Positions 45,205 to 55,447 of a stretch of DNA of 64,000 bases are shown in pieces. How positions within the stretch are numbered: the stretch's first letter is position 1; every line of letters begins with the position of its first letter. The position numbers and the translations under genes were made by a program. Below the pieces are notes generated by a model. The model was not told the DNA's origin. It made no database searches and worked only from the letters and a program-made list of their open reading frames with translations. Source of the DNA: DASQDN01 sp963844855 (lineage in GTDB: Bacteria > Acidobacteriota > Terriglobia > Bryobacterales > Bryobacteraceae); the NCBI GenBank assembly GCA_963844855.1, contig CAWJQP010000091.1:260208-324207 (forward strand). The letters run 5' to 3'.

Positions 45205-46320
45205 ATGCAAACTATCAGTGCTCGTAAATCTCGGACCACGAAACTCATCGCCTCGTTGACGATTGCCACGGGTCTTATGGCGCAAGTGCGCCCGGCGCAG
45301 GAAGGCCCGAATAGAGAGACTCTACCAACCGTCTGGGTGCTCTCCACTGGCGGCACGATCTCTGCGAAGGGAGAATCCTCTACGAGCCTAGCGTATTACA
45401 AAGCTGGGGCCATAGGCGGAGAGGAACTCGTCAAGGCCGTTCCCGAAATCAAGCAGTACGCGTCTGTGAGGGTCGAGCAAATCGTGAACGTCCGCAGCCC
45501 GGACATTACTATCGCAAACTGGATCACGCTGGCAAACCGCATCAACCAAATCTTTGCTGAAGACCCCAAAGTGGCCGGAGTGGTGATCACTCACGGGACG
45601 AACACGCTGGAGGAAACGGCGTACTTTCTGAACCTCACTGTCAAGCACGACAGACCTGTAGTCCTTGTAGGCGCGATGCGCCCGGCAACAGCTATTAGTG
45701 CGGACGGCCCGTTGAATCTGTTGAACGCGTTCCGAACAGTATGCTCACCGGAGGCTCGCGGCAAAGGCGTGCTGATCGTTCTCAACGACGAGATCAACGC
45801 TGCCAGAGACGCTACGAAAACGAATACGTTTCGCGTGGAGACATTTCGATCTCCAGAGCTTGGTTACCTGGGGTACGTCGACGGCGACAAAGTCAGCTTC
45901 TATCGATCTTCGACAAAGCGGCACACGTTCAACTCTGAGTTCGATGTAAGCCGGATGAAGGATCTTCCGCCTGTTGAAATTGTTTATTCTTATGTCCAGC
46001 CAAGTCCGGCGATCATTCGCGCGCTGGTGGCCACAGGCGTGAAGGGGATCGTATTTGCCGGGACCGGAGCGGGTCTTCTGTCCAAGTTTGAAAAATCCAC
46101 GCTGGACGAAGTGTTAGGCCCCGAGAGCGCGAAACGCCCAGTTATGGTGCGCTCGAATCGTACAGGGAACGGCCGGGTTGCCGCCTACCCTGAATACGAC
46201 AAGATTGGAATGATTCCGGCGGATACCTTGAACCCTCAGAAGGCCCGTATCCTTTTGATGCTCGCGCTGACTAAAACGAAGGATCTTCAAGAGATCCAAC
46301 GAATGTTTAACGAGTATTGA
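45205..46320 (+). CDS. Secreted type II L-asparaginase-like enzyme
   Basis: A 371-residue asparaginase with a signal peptide (SLTIATGLMAQ) preceding the mature N-terminus. Catalytic segments: LSTGGTISAKG with the nucleophile Thr, VVITHGTNTLEETAYFL with the second Thr, and DATKTNTFRVETF with the Lys. The Asp that normally follows the second Thr (HGTDT) is Asn here, which would touch substrate binding. Length and signal fit periplasmic type II enzymes. It follows the GMC gene on the same strand by 86 bases but has no functional link to it. Confidence 0.9.
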   Translation: MQTISARKSRTTKLIASLTIATGLMAQVRPAQEGPNRETLPTVWVLSTGGTISAKGESSTSLAYYKAGAIGGEELVKAVPEIKQYASVRVEQIVNVRSPDITIANWITLANRINQIFAEDPKVAGVVITHGTNTLEETAYFLNLTVKHDRPVVLVGAMRPATAISADGPLNLLNAFRTVCSPEARGKGVLIVLNDEINAARDATKTNTFRVETFRSPELGYLGYVDGDKVSFYRSSTKRHTFNSEFDVSRMKDLPPVEIVYSYVQPSPAIIRALVATGVKGIVFAGTGAGLLSKFEKSTLDEVLGPESAKRPVMVRSNRTGNGRVAAYPEYDKIGMIPADTLNPQKARILLMLALTKTKDLQEIQRMFNEY

Positions 46321-46393
46321 GAGTCCGTCTTGGAGTCAACCGAATTTCACTTACGCCACACAGTGGAGTATCTCTGTTAAAGTGCGCGTGTGT

Positions 46394-46885
46394 ATGTTGC
46401 TTCCAGTGATACGAGATCTTATTGAGCACAAGAACTACGCGAACGCAATGCTGTTAAGCGCCATCGGGGCGCATGAACAGGCCTCAGCCGACACAGAACT
46501 TCGAAACCTCTTACATCACATCATTCTCGCGAACCGGTTCTGGCTATCTTTGTTTCTCGACGAATCGTTCGATGTGAGCGTGGAGTCGCAATGTCCGCAC
46601 TCTCTGAAAGACATTGCGGCCCTCTATCGACAAACAAACGATCGGGAACTCGACTGGATGAGTCGAATCAATGACTCGGAGTTCGAACGAACGTTGGTCA
46701 CGCCGTTCTTCCCGGACCGGACTTTCTCATTGGCAGAGGCTGCCATGCAGGTCTGTCTGCACAGCCACGGCCATCGGGCGCAATGTGCCACGCGGTTGCG
46801 AGCGTTAGGCGGCGAGCCACCTCCACTCGATTTCATTCTCTGGTTGAAAGACCGACCGCGGGCTGAGTGGCCGCACGCCGGCTAA
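46394..46885 (+). CDS. DinB-like metal-binding four-helix protein
   Basis: About 163 residues from ATG 46394 (upstream GTG 46382 possible). DinB-fold signatures: LIEHKNYANAMLLSAI, LRNLLHHIILANRFWLSLFL with the first His ligands, and CLHSHGHRAQCATRLRALGGEPPPLDFILWL with the C-terminal His pair. Proteins of this fold bind nickel or zinc and often act as thiol-dependent transferases. Cytoplasmic. Single-gene unit downstream of asparaginase. Confidence 0.87.
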   Translation: MLLPVIRDLIEHKNYANAMLLSAIGAHEQASADTELRNLLHHIILANRFWLSLFLDESFDVSVESQCPHSLKDIAALYRQTNDRELDWMSRINDSEFERTLVTPFFPDRTFSLAEAAMQVCLHSHGHRAQCATRLRALGGEPPPLDFILWLKDRPRAEWPHAG

Positions 46886-46944
46886 AGATGTTCCGAGACA
46901 CTCTGGCCAAATACCCGTGATAGAACGGACTCAGGGAGATTGTG

Positions 46945-47739
46945 ATGAACGCGGCTGTTGGTCTGCTCATCTGCGGCGCACTGCCGCTCCTGAAGGGAGA
47001 AATCTACCGCCACAATGACTGGCGAGATGTTAGGCCCGTGATCCAATCTGAAGTCCAACGGCTTCATCTGCCGGAGGCGAAGGCGCTCATCGGTCGCCTT
47101 TGTGCCCATGGTCTTCGATACGAAGAGAATATCGGCGTAAGATGCTCGACTGGCGATTTAGGAGCGGGATTCCGCGATATCGTCGACAACCACTTTACGG
47201 CCGTGGCCGTCATTTACGGACACTTCTTGAGCAGCAGCAGTGAAGATGCGGTAGTGAGTGGATCGAGCGCCGAAACGCATCCTTCGCTCTGGGGCGGCAC
47301 ATTGCTCCTTACCAGGCGAAATGGCCATTGGACTCCTGTTTGGTAAAAGAGCGCCATGATTACCCACTCATGCCAGAAAGTCACAACGCCCAGCAGACGC
47401 GAAATGCTTGTTTGCGAAGATCGCGACGGAGGAATGGGACACCAACTGCATTACGTTTACGCGGTTGATCTGCTAAAGCCTGTCGACCGCAGAGAATCGC
47501 CGCTGGCTGTTGCAGACTCAATTAAGAGCACTTGTGTAGAACATACACAACAGATAAAGAGTCTGAATTGGGCGGAACGCGATTTCATGCTCTCGATAAC
47601 AATGATGACGCCCGTATGGAGACGCACGTCACGTGAACTGTGTGCAGTCGACTCCGGGAACAGCCCTCGTCCGCCGCGCCAAGAAACACTCCGCTATCGA
47701 CTGGTCGACGCGGGATTTCGTCAGCTGGCTCGCGGATGA
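46945..47739 (+). pseudogene. Secreted hypothetical protein broken by an in-frame stop
   Basis: A hydrophobic N-terminus (AAVGLLICGALPLL) leads a domain reaching TLLLTRRNGHWTPVW, where TAA at 47344-47346 stops it. The same frame continues directly: KSAMITHSCQKV, then REMLVCEDRDGGMGHQLHYVYAVDLLKP, to about 47600. Reading through a sense codon at 47344 gives one continuous protein, so the TAA is either a nonsense mutation or a base error. Near 47630 the frame degrades (NCVQSTPGTALVRRAKKH resumes in another frame). The segment CEDRDGGMGHQ resembles exported repeat proteins. Function unknown. Confidence 0.55.
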
Positions 47740-47770
47740 TAGACACGAGAACACCTGCGGCAGGATACTG

Positions 47771-49357
47771 TCACTTCCAGAGCACTCGATGACAGAAGAG
47801 GGGCTCATCCCGGCCCTTGACCTTGATTTGCACATCTTCGCTTGCGAACAATCCCTGCAATTGTGAGTACGTGCTATTGGATATATAGATCTCTCCGGCA
47901 GGAGCATTGCTCTCGAGGCGTGAAGCCATGTTCACGGTATCGCCAATAGCCGTATAGTCGAACCTTCGTACCGATCCGACGTATCCGACGGTGACCAGGC
48001 CTGTGTTGACGCCGATTCCTATGTCGAGAGTGGCTGCCGGGCCTTTTCCTGATCCGAACTGTCCTTTCAGGGACTCCATTTTTTTCTGCATGGCGACGGC
48101 AGTTCGAACTGCCTTGATCGCATCATCCGGACCCGCGTATGGCGCCCCGAACAGCGCCATCAGTCCGTCGCCGATGTACTTGTCCAGCGTGCCGCCGTGC
48201 TCGAAAATGATTTCCGTCATTTCGCCGAAGTAGTCGTTGAGGACACCAACAACTTCCTCCGGCTCCATGCGTGCGGACATCCGGGTAAAGCCTCGAACGT
48301 CAGCAAAGAGCACCGTGGCAATCTGATTGGCTCCACCGAGACGGAGGTCCTCAGGGTTCTTGAGCAGGTCCTCAACAACATGAGCCGGCAGAAACCTCGA
48401 GTATGCGTTGCGAACTTCGGCTTCGCGCGCTTGGCGTTTCAACGCGTGGACATTTTCAAGCGCAATCGCAGCCTGTGCCGCGACTGCGTTCACCACATCA
48501 AGATCTTCCAGGCTGAACGCGGCCACCTTCTCCTGATCGAGGTAGATGAGTCCCTGCACTTGTTCCCTGACGAGGAGCGGCGCACAAATGACCGAACGGA
48601 TTTGCTGCAGGACGATGCTTTGTCCCTGTGCAAGCGCCGGATCCGCCGATGCGTTTGTGCTCAGCAACGTAACCCGCTCGTTGATCACCTTGCTAGTGAC
48701 AGTGCGACTGACGGTCCGAACGGAGCTAGTGGATCGGCCTGTTGCCTCGTGGGCAATCCTCAAACCCGCGCCGGCTTCCACTTCCAAAATGAGCACACGA
48801 TCGGCTGCGCAGATTTCGAGGAGCAGCGCACTAACTTGCCTATAAACTTCATCCAGCGAGATTGCTCCTTTGAGAGTCTTGCCCAACTCGTACATGAGTG
48901 TGAGAATTCGAGCTTTCCTGCGCAGTCCCTCCAACTCCTTTTCGGCGCCCGAAATACCAGCGGCGCCGGCCCCAGGGATGCTAACCGGTGAAGCCGCATC
49001 CTCGATCCGGCGGACGAGTATCGCGTCCTGGGCGGTATCGTTTTCGGCGAACTGAACCTGTGACGGATCGGCGCCATCTTCAAATACCAGCTTGGAGTGC
49101 CCGACCTGGATGACGTCGCCGTTGGCAAGGACTTTTTCGATCACCCGTTGGCCATTGACATACAGCCCGTTGCCACTATTCAGATCTTTGATGGTGCTGA
49201 CGCCTGAATGGCGTGTGATACAGGCATGCCGTCGCGAAGCACGGCCGTCCTCTAGAACCAGACCGGCATCTGCTGCGCGGCCGACGACCAATTCCTTCAC
49301 ATCGAGTTCAAAAATGCTCTTTCTACCCTGAGCATCCTCGATCAACAACCTCGGCAT
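47771..49357 (-). CDS. FHA-GAF-class III nucleotide cyclase
   Basis: About 528 residues from ATG 49357. Order: FHA domain (ELVVGRAADAGLVLEDGRASRRHACI, DLNSGNGLYVNGQRV), linker helix, GAF domain (about 190-350; ICAADRVLILEVEAGAGLRI, CAPLLVREQVQGLIYLDQEK), then the cyclase domain. Both metal Asp are present (FADVRGFT, LDKYIGDGLMALFG), with the adenine-specifying Lys (LDKYIGD) and the Asn/Arg pair in NMASRLES. It should make cAMP in response to a GAF ligand and a phospho-Thr partner bound by FHA. Its start faces the Ser/Thr kinase gene 92 bases away. Confidence 0.92.
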   Translation of the reverse strand: MPRLLIEDAQGRKSIFELDVKELVVGRAADAGLVLEDGRASRRHACITRHSGVSTIKDLNSGNGLYVNGQRVIEKVLANGDVIQVGHSKLVFEDGADPSQVQFAENDTAQDAILVRRIEDAASPVSIPGAGAAGISGAEKELEGLRRKARILTLMYELGKTLKGAISLDEVYRQVSALLLEICAADRVLILEVEAGAGLRIAHEATGRSTSSVRTVSRTVTSKVINERVTLLSTNASADPALAQGQSIVLQQIRSVICAPLLVREQVQGLIYLDQEKVAAFSLEDLDVVNAVAAQAAIALENVHALKRQAREAEVRNAYSRFLPAHVVEDLLKNPEDLRLGGANQIATVLFADVRGFTRMSARMEPEEVVGVLNDYFGEMTEIIFEHGGTLDKYIGDGLMALFGAPYAGPDDAIKAVRTAVAMQKKMESLKGQFGSGKGPAATLDIGIGVNTGLVTVGYVGSVRRFDYTAIGDTVNMASRLESNAPAGEIYISNSTYSQLQGLFASEDVQIKVKGRDEPLFCHRVLWK

Positions 49358-49449
49358 TAATCTCCTCACAATCGCGGTTACAACGACAATAATATCTATC
49401 CAGGAGCGCGACACTGACATCTCAGTCAGGTCAAGGTCTCCGATATCTA

Positions 49450-52018
49450 ATGCAAAGTGGCAACAAGCTTGGGCCGTACGAACTGGTCTCACCTCTCGGA
49501 GCAGGCGGGATGGGAGAGGTTTGGAAGGCGCGCGACACGCGACTAGACCGCTTTGTCGCGATCAAGGTCTCCAGAGAAGCTTTCAATGACCGGTTCGTGC
49601 AGGAAGCGCGCACGATTGCCAGGCTGGATCATCCCCACATCTGCAGGCTCTATGACGTCGGCGAAAATTATCTTGTCATGGAACTGCTGGACGGCAAACC
49701 TCTCTCAGGCCCGCTGCCGCTCCGGACTGCGCTGACATACGGAATCGAGATCTCTGAAGCCCTGTTTGAAGCGCATCACGCGGGTATCACTCACCGTGAT
49801 CTCAAACCAGCGAACATCCTCGTCACAAAAAACGGAATCGTGCTACTCGATTTCGGGCTGGCAAAGATGGACAGTGTACTTGGAGTGGGCGCAGGCGACG
49901 AGACGATCATTGAAAACACGCGGCCCGGTCAGATCCTCGGAACCCTCAACTACATGTCCCCGGAACAACTTCAGGGGAACACCACCGATGCCCGGAGCGA
50001 TATTTTCAGCCTCGGTCTGGTGCTCTATGAAATGCTCACCGGCAAGCGCGGGGTGTCGGCGAAAGATCCGGCGAGCGCTGATATCCCAAATCATACTTGG
50101 GAGTGCGCCTCAGGTGGATACCACTTTGTTGCAGCTCCCGGCAGCCCTGGGATTGGTAGTGCAGCGATGTCTGGAGAAGAAACCGGAAGACCGCTGGCAG
50201 TCGACGCGTGACATCCAATGGGTTCTCGAGGAGATTCGGTCAAAGCAGGAGACGCCTGCAGCCGCGGAGCCGGCCAGGCCGGGAAAGGCGTCCTGGAGTG
50301 TTCCTCGCGCCGCAGCAATCTCGCTGCCCCTTTTGATGCTGTTAACAGGCGCTGGTCTGTGGTGGTGGCTGAAGACGCGGCTTCCTGATATTCCCGAATG
50401 GCGCGTGCGCCCCTTGACAGCATACGCAGGCCTCGAATCCATGCCGGCGCTTTCTCCGGACGGAAAACTAGTCGCGTTCGTGTGGAATGGTGACGACGGG
50501 AAGAATTTCGATATCTACGTCAAGCCGATTGGGGACGAGACACTCCCGTTGAGAATCACCAATAACCCCGCTGACGATAGTTCACCGTGCTGGTCTCCCA
50601 GCGGGGATAGATTGGCCTTCCTGCGCAAGACAGGCGACGGGGTGAACATTGTGATCGCTTCCTCGCATGGCGGAGGAGAACGTGTAATCACATCCCTCGC
50701 TGCGAGTAGGAGCACGGACCTCGAAAGCAAACTATCGTGGTCACCGGACGGACGATTTCTGGCTGTGGCGAGTGGGCCCATTCTGCGGGTGAACGTTGAA
50801 ACACGGGAGATGAAGGAACTGACCGGGAAGGTCCCCGCCTCACAATACGATTCGATGCCCACATATGCTCCGGACGGATCAGCGTTGGCGTTCGCCCGCG
50901 GTCCATATGCAGCGAGCCGACGTTTGCATCTGCAGAAACTCAACCGCGACGGTGAACCAAGTGGAGAGCCCACTCCGTTGAGCAATGTTTCTCAGGGTCT
51001 CGTGGGTTTTGCCTGGTGGCCCGAACGCAAAAGTCTCATCACATCCATCGGTCACCCGGACAGCTTCCTGGAAGCCGTCTGGATTCCGCTGTCAGGTGGA
51101 GCGCCACACTACCTCCCACTGGACGGCACTGCAGTGTGGTACCCGGATTACAACCAGCTTCAGCACCGCCTTGTCTACCAGCGCCGGTGGCTCGATCTGA
51201 ATGTTCTTCGAGGATCGCTTCGGGCACCGGACAAGACACCCGAGCCCGTGATTGCATCGACCCACATGGACTTGGCCATTGACGTTGCGCCCGACGGCGA
51301 ACACATTGTTTTCGCGTCCTCCCGAACTGGAACCATGGCCATCTGGCGAGCCGACCGCAATGGCGCAGACCAGATCCTGCTCGCCTCTATTCCCAATGAG
51401 CCGCTCGGCAGTCCGCGATGGACACCCGACGGAAAGTCCATCATCTTCGATGGAGGCCGCATCGGAACGAGCTCGTTATACACGGTGTCCGCCGAAGGCG
51501 GAATTCCGACAAAGATTCCTGGTAACGGCCAGTTCGTCCGGCCTGCAGTCTCGCCCGATGGGAAGTGGGTGTATTACACCAACTCGTCCACGGGCCGGCG
51601 TGAGCTGTATAAAATGCCGATCGGTGGTGGAACACAGACCCAGCTAACCCATGAGGGTGGAACCGACGCCATATCCTCGGCGGATGGGGCAACGGTGTTC
51701 TACTATCGCGATGGCGAGGTCCGGCGTATTGCCGCGGCGGGCGGCCCCGAAACAACGGTTACCAAGGGTGTCAAACGCGGCAAGTGGACTCTGTCGGGTG
51801 ACAAAGTTTACGCGATTCGCGCTCGCGACGGTCGGTCGGTCGTGGTTGAAATGGCGGCAGATGGTCAAAACGAGAAGGTCGTTTACGAGGTGCCGTTCCC
51901 CCTTGAGGATGCCTGGAACGTTTCCGCGATCAGCGTGTCGTCACGCACCGGTGACATCTTCCTCCAGCAGCAGACCCGGTTGGAGAGTGATCTGATGATC
52001 GTGGAGAACTTCCGATAG
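49450..52018 (+). CDS. Ser/Thr protein kinase with C-terminal propeller, one frameshift
   Basis: The kinase domain spans codons 1-260: GAGGMGEVWKAR loop, VAIKVSREA Lys, THRDLKPANIL, LLDFGLAKM, DIFSLGLVLYEMLTGKR. Near 50075 the frame changes by one base; it resumes as ISQIILGSAPQVD, RCLEKKPEDRWQS (end of kinase), a membrane helix (ISLPLLMLLTGAGLWWWL) and a PD40/WD40-like propeller (FDIYVKPIGDETLPLRIT, IAVSPDG-type blades such as PAVSPDGKWVYYTNS). Total about 856 residues, usual for acidobacterial transmembrane kinases. One indel separates catalytic and sensor halves. Divergent from the FHA cyclase, a likely target. Confidence 0.87.
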
Positions 52019-52038
52019 TTCTTATTACCCCAGCGGAT

Positions 52039-52878
52039 TTACTTCGGGGTCACTGTCCGAAGGATCTTAATGACATCTTCCTGACCGTTCGTGATGGCTG
52101 CCTCTAACGCCGTTATGCCTTTGTTATTCTTGCGAGTGACATCCGCTCCGTGTCGAATCAGCGTCCGCACAGCATCGACCCGCCCGAAGGAAGCAGCATA
52201 ATGCAAAGATGTTGACCCCTTTTCGGCATCAACTGCATTTATGTCGGCCCCACGATCGATGAGCAATTGAATAACTTCCGCGCTGCCGCCAAGAGCCGCT
52301 TCATGCAGGACAGTCGTTCCCGATGTTGTTCTGAGGCGAACATCGGCTCCGTTGTCGAGAAGCGCCTTCGTGACTTGCAGACGGCCGTTCCTGCACGCTA
52401 GTTCAAGAGGTCTATTCCCTTTATTGCCGACGGCGTTCACGTCAGCACCCATCTTCATTAGCATGCTGACAACGGCCACGTGCCCACGAACTGAGGCGTC
52501 CTGCAGAGACCACGGGGCGGTCTCATCTTGCACCTTCGGGAGGAGGGGCGCTCCCATCACCCGCACGAGTTGATTCGTCGCCGCCGATAGTGGGCAACCC
52601 GTCGCAATCATGGCAGCGGTACGATTCGCCTTGTCGTAAATTGATCGATCCACCCCAGCGCTGACGAGCAGCTGTGCCGCTTCCAGGTTGCATGTTGCAG
52701 CCGCTTCATGCAGCGCGGTCTGATTCTCCGATCCGCGCGCAAGCACTGCGTCTTTTTCACGCACTAGCTGCCGTAACCTGGTCATATCACTGCTGCGGAC
52801 CGCCTCGATAACCGGCGGCTCTGCTGCGAGCGCCGGGAATGCAAGCACCAAGGCGTATGCGAGCACTAATCGAGGCAT
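52039..52878 (-). CDS. Secreted ankyrin-repeat protein
   Basis: A 279-residue protein with a signal peptide (LVLAYALVLAFPALAAE) and about six ankyrin repeats, such as NQTALHEAAATCNLEAAQLL, NRPLELACRNGRLQVTKALLDNGADV, TTVLHEAALGGSAEVIQLLI and STSLHYAASFGRVDAVRTLIRHG. Ankyrin stacks bind other proteins; export places this one in the periplasm or outside. It ends 20 bases after the kinase gene on the opposite strand (convergent). Partner unknown. Confidence 0.9.
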   Translation of the reverse strand: MPRLVLAYALVLAFPALAAEPPVIEAVRSSDMTRLRQLVREKDAVLARGSENQTALHEAAATCNLEAAQLLVSAGVDRSIYDKANRTAAMIATGCPLSAATNQLVRVMGAPLLPKVQDETAPWSLQDASVRGHVAVVSMLMKMGADVNAVGNKGNRPLELACRNGRLQVTKALLDNGADVRLRTTSGTTVLHEAALGGSAEVIQLLIDRGADINAVDAEKGSTSLHYAASFGRVDAVRTLIRHGADVTRKNNKGITALEAAITNGQEDVIKILRTVTPK

Positions 52879-53084
52879 CAGATTTATGACGTCTATTCTC
52901 GATTCAGAGTTTTAGCGCTGTTCAAATCTGACGCCGTGTAATCCGGAAGAAGCTGATGGCGGCCGCGTCATCAGTATCCTCGGGCAGCTTTAATCCATCT
53001 TGGTCGCGAGTTCCAGCCGCTGCATACCAGTCGGCTGCTTGGCTTTGCGAACTTGAAGGTAACGGATTCGATTGTTCCTGATGT

Positions 53085-54041
53085 ATGTTGTGTGGGATGA
53101 GGGATGACCGAAGCCTGCTCGAGGCGGCGCTGGGAGATGGCCGCTTTCTCGTTGCGTTAACCGGCTTCTCGGTGGCGTTGAGTGGACTTTTCGCTGTCCT
53201 GCAATCGCTTAGTGGACACTTGCTGCCTCACGACAGTCATGCGATCGGTATGGACGCCGCCGCGTTATCACAGGCGTCGAACCCACGGCTGGTTGGATTC
53301 ATGTTTCACGATCGCGTAGCGTATGGCGGTTCATTGCTGGCGATCGGCTTAGGATATCTATGGCTCGCTGGATTTCCAATGGCTGCCCGAAGTGTGTGGG
53401 CCTGGCAGGCGCTGGTCGTTTCCAGTGGAATTGGATTTCTGGCGTTTCTTACGTATCTCGGGAAGGGTTATCTGGACACATGGCACGGGATTGCGACGCT
53501 TTTCTTATTACCCGTCTTCGCTGCTGCGGTGTGGCGCTCAAAGCCACCGGGCATCCGAAGCGCTGAGATCTCGACCTCTGACGTCAAACGTGGAAATAAG
53601 TTTGAGATCTGGGGAAGGCGTCTGCTGGCCGCTTGTGCGGCTGGCTTGGTCTTGGCAGGAGCTACGATTGCGATCTTTGGCATGACCACGGTCTTTGTGC
53701 CTTCCGATCTGGCTTTCATTGGCCTCGACGAGCCGAGCCTCCAGAAGATATCGCCGATGCTCATTCCTCTGATCTCGCACGACCGAGCCGGCTTCGGAGG
53801 TGGGCTGTGCTCGATCGGCGCATTCCTGCTATTTGTCGCGAGAAACGCCGACATCACCAGGAGCCTCGTGCAGATTGTGGTGTTGATGGGATGCGTTGGG
53901 TTCGGCTGCGCAATCGGTGTTCATTTTGTGGTGGAATATACCGATTTCCTGCATCTGGCGCCGGCCTTCGTGGGATTTGTGTTGTTTCTTGCCGCAGCCG
54001 GTCTACTGTGGGCTGGGCGGACACAGCCTGACGTTCAGTGA
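53085..54041 (+). CDS. Integral membrane protein with internal tandem duplication
   Basis: A 318-residue protein with about eight hydrophobic helices. The two halves align: first FLVALTGFSVALSGLFAVLQ ... MFHDRVAYGGSLLAIGLGYLW ... DTWHGIATLFLLPVFAAAVW; second LLAACAAGLVLAGATIAIFG ... ISHDRAGFGGGLCSIGAFLLF ... DFLHLAPAFVGFVLFLAAAG. The shared core HDR-x-x-x-GG-x-L-x-x-IG sits before helix 2 of each half, and Asp/His residues recur at the third helix. A central basic linker (SDVKRGNKFEIWGRR) separates them. Family and function not recognised. ATG 53097 is an alternative start. Confidence 0.72.
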   Translation: MLCGMRDDRSLLEAALGDGRFLVALTGFSVALSGLFAVLQSLSGHLLPHDSHAIGMDAAALSQASNPRLVGFMFHDRVAYGGSLLAIGLGYLWLAGFPMAARSVWAWQALVVSSGIGFLAFLTYLGKGYLDTWHGIATLFLLPVFAAAVWRSKPPGIRSAEISTSDVKRGNKFEIWGRRLLAACAAGLVLAGATIAIFGMTTVFVPSDLAFIGLDEPSLQKISPMLIPLISHDRAGFGGGLCSIGAFLLFVARNADITRSLVQIVVLMGCVGFGCAIGVHFVVEYTDFLHLAPAFVGFVLFLAAAGLLWAGRTQPDVQ

Positions 54042-54060
54042 TCGGTGGAACGGCAATGGA

Positions 54061-55447
54061 TCAATAGCGCGCCCGCAGTTGGTCCACGCGGCGCGCGAGA
54101 TCTGATCGGATGGCAAGAAACTCAGGGTCGTTCCGCAAGCTGTAGAACGTGCAGATTCTTGACCGCGCCATGCCCTCGATCATCGGTAGGTTGAGGAAGC
54201 CGTTCTCAACGGCGGCCCTAAGACTTTGGAGCGACTCGCGCCGGTTGCCCAGCAGCGCGTGCGTTTCGGCTGCGAAAAAGTGCTTGATGTGATTTCCGGT
54301 ATCGGAAGCAAGGAGGAGGCGCAATTGCTGCAAGGCTTTCTCACGGTTCCTCAGCTTTGCGTAATTGAGGCATAGCCCATAGTGCGAGGAGGGGTTTTCG
54401 TACTTCGTAAGTAGTCCTTCTCTATACCGTACGAAATCACTCCAGATTTGCCTGGCGCCTGTCAGATCTCCTGCCGCTTCCAGGATGGAACCCCTGATAA
54501 GGGCCGCAAACCCTTGCAGCACAGGGCGCGATGCCCTCATGCGTTCCTCTCGGATCGCCTGAACTGCCTTATCCAGCTCTCCGGTTTCAGCGTACAGGAG
54601 CAGTCCAAACGTTGCGCCAAAAGTACCGAGACTGCTGAGCGGCAGCGCGGAGATCATGTCAATTCCCTTTTGGTTCTCACCAAGAAAGAAGTAGATGCGA
54701 CCTAGCTGGCTGCGAAACTCGGCATTCTCGGGCTCCCATTTAAGAGCTCTTTGGTACAAGGGAATGGCTCGATCGCTAAGTCCGGCTCGGAAGTAGGCAT
54801 CAGCGGCGGCTGCCGTCGCATCGAGATCGTCCGAATTAGCGTCGAGGGCACGTCTGGCCATCAGTAACCCTTCCACTTCGCGTCCGGTAGTGGATTGGAT
54901 TTGAGTCAGGGCACGCAGCGCGATCAGCGAATTGGGATCTCTCGAGAGCGCCTGATTAGCGTTGAAAATTGCAGCCCGAAGGGTGTCTTCTCCCAACCCG
55001 CCGTTGTAAGCGCGTCGCTGAGTAAATGCGAGCCAGCCATATGCGTCCGCAAACGTGGGGTCGATTTGAACCGCGCGTTGCAGCAACTGAACGGCGAATT
55101 CCTGATTGGCTGGTGTGTCGCCATCTCTTAAGGCCGCTCGCGCTCGTAGTACCAGATCATACGCTTCGGGCTTGGTGGTTCCCGATTTCGTGATGAGGTC
55201 CCGCTCACTCGATGTTAATTGGCCTTTGAGCCGGAGCGCCACCGCTTCAGCAAGGCGCCTCTCGAGATGGAGAAGTCCATCAGCACTGGTGTCGAATTGT
55301 TCATTCGAAACGCGCCCGATGAGTGCCGCGGATGATTGCCTCTTGTCGGTGCGCGGCGGTTCTAGCGTCTTTAGCCGTTCGAACGCATCCCACAGATCCC
55401 TCCAAAATATCCGGATCGATCTGTAATCATTGAGGTTGATCGACTTT
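54061..55447 (-). pseudogene. TPR protein, 5' end cut at transposase border
   Basis: From the first good start (GTG 55242) 393 residues of TPR sequence follow (KPEAYDLVLRARAAL, FADAYGWLAFTQRR, AIPLYQRALKWEPENAEFRS, FAAETHALLGNRRESLQSLR). Coding character continues upstream in the same frame (FWRDLWDAFERLKTLEPP, LHLERRLAEAVALRLKG) and ends at a stop about position 55448, inside the first codons of the transposase. Homologous proteins begin with a TolB-like or DNA-binding domain, which is missing. The gene was probably truncated by the insertion. It may still produce a short TPR protein. Confidence 0.65.

Noticed and set aside
47633..47866. Independent small plus-strand gene
   Set aside because: It overlaps the end of the cyclase gene on the other strand and looks like the shifted tail of the broken gene at 46945.
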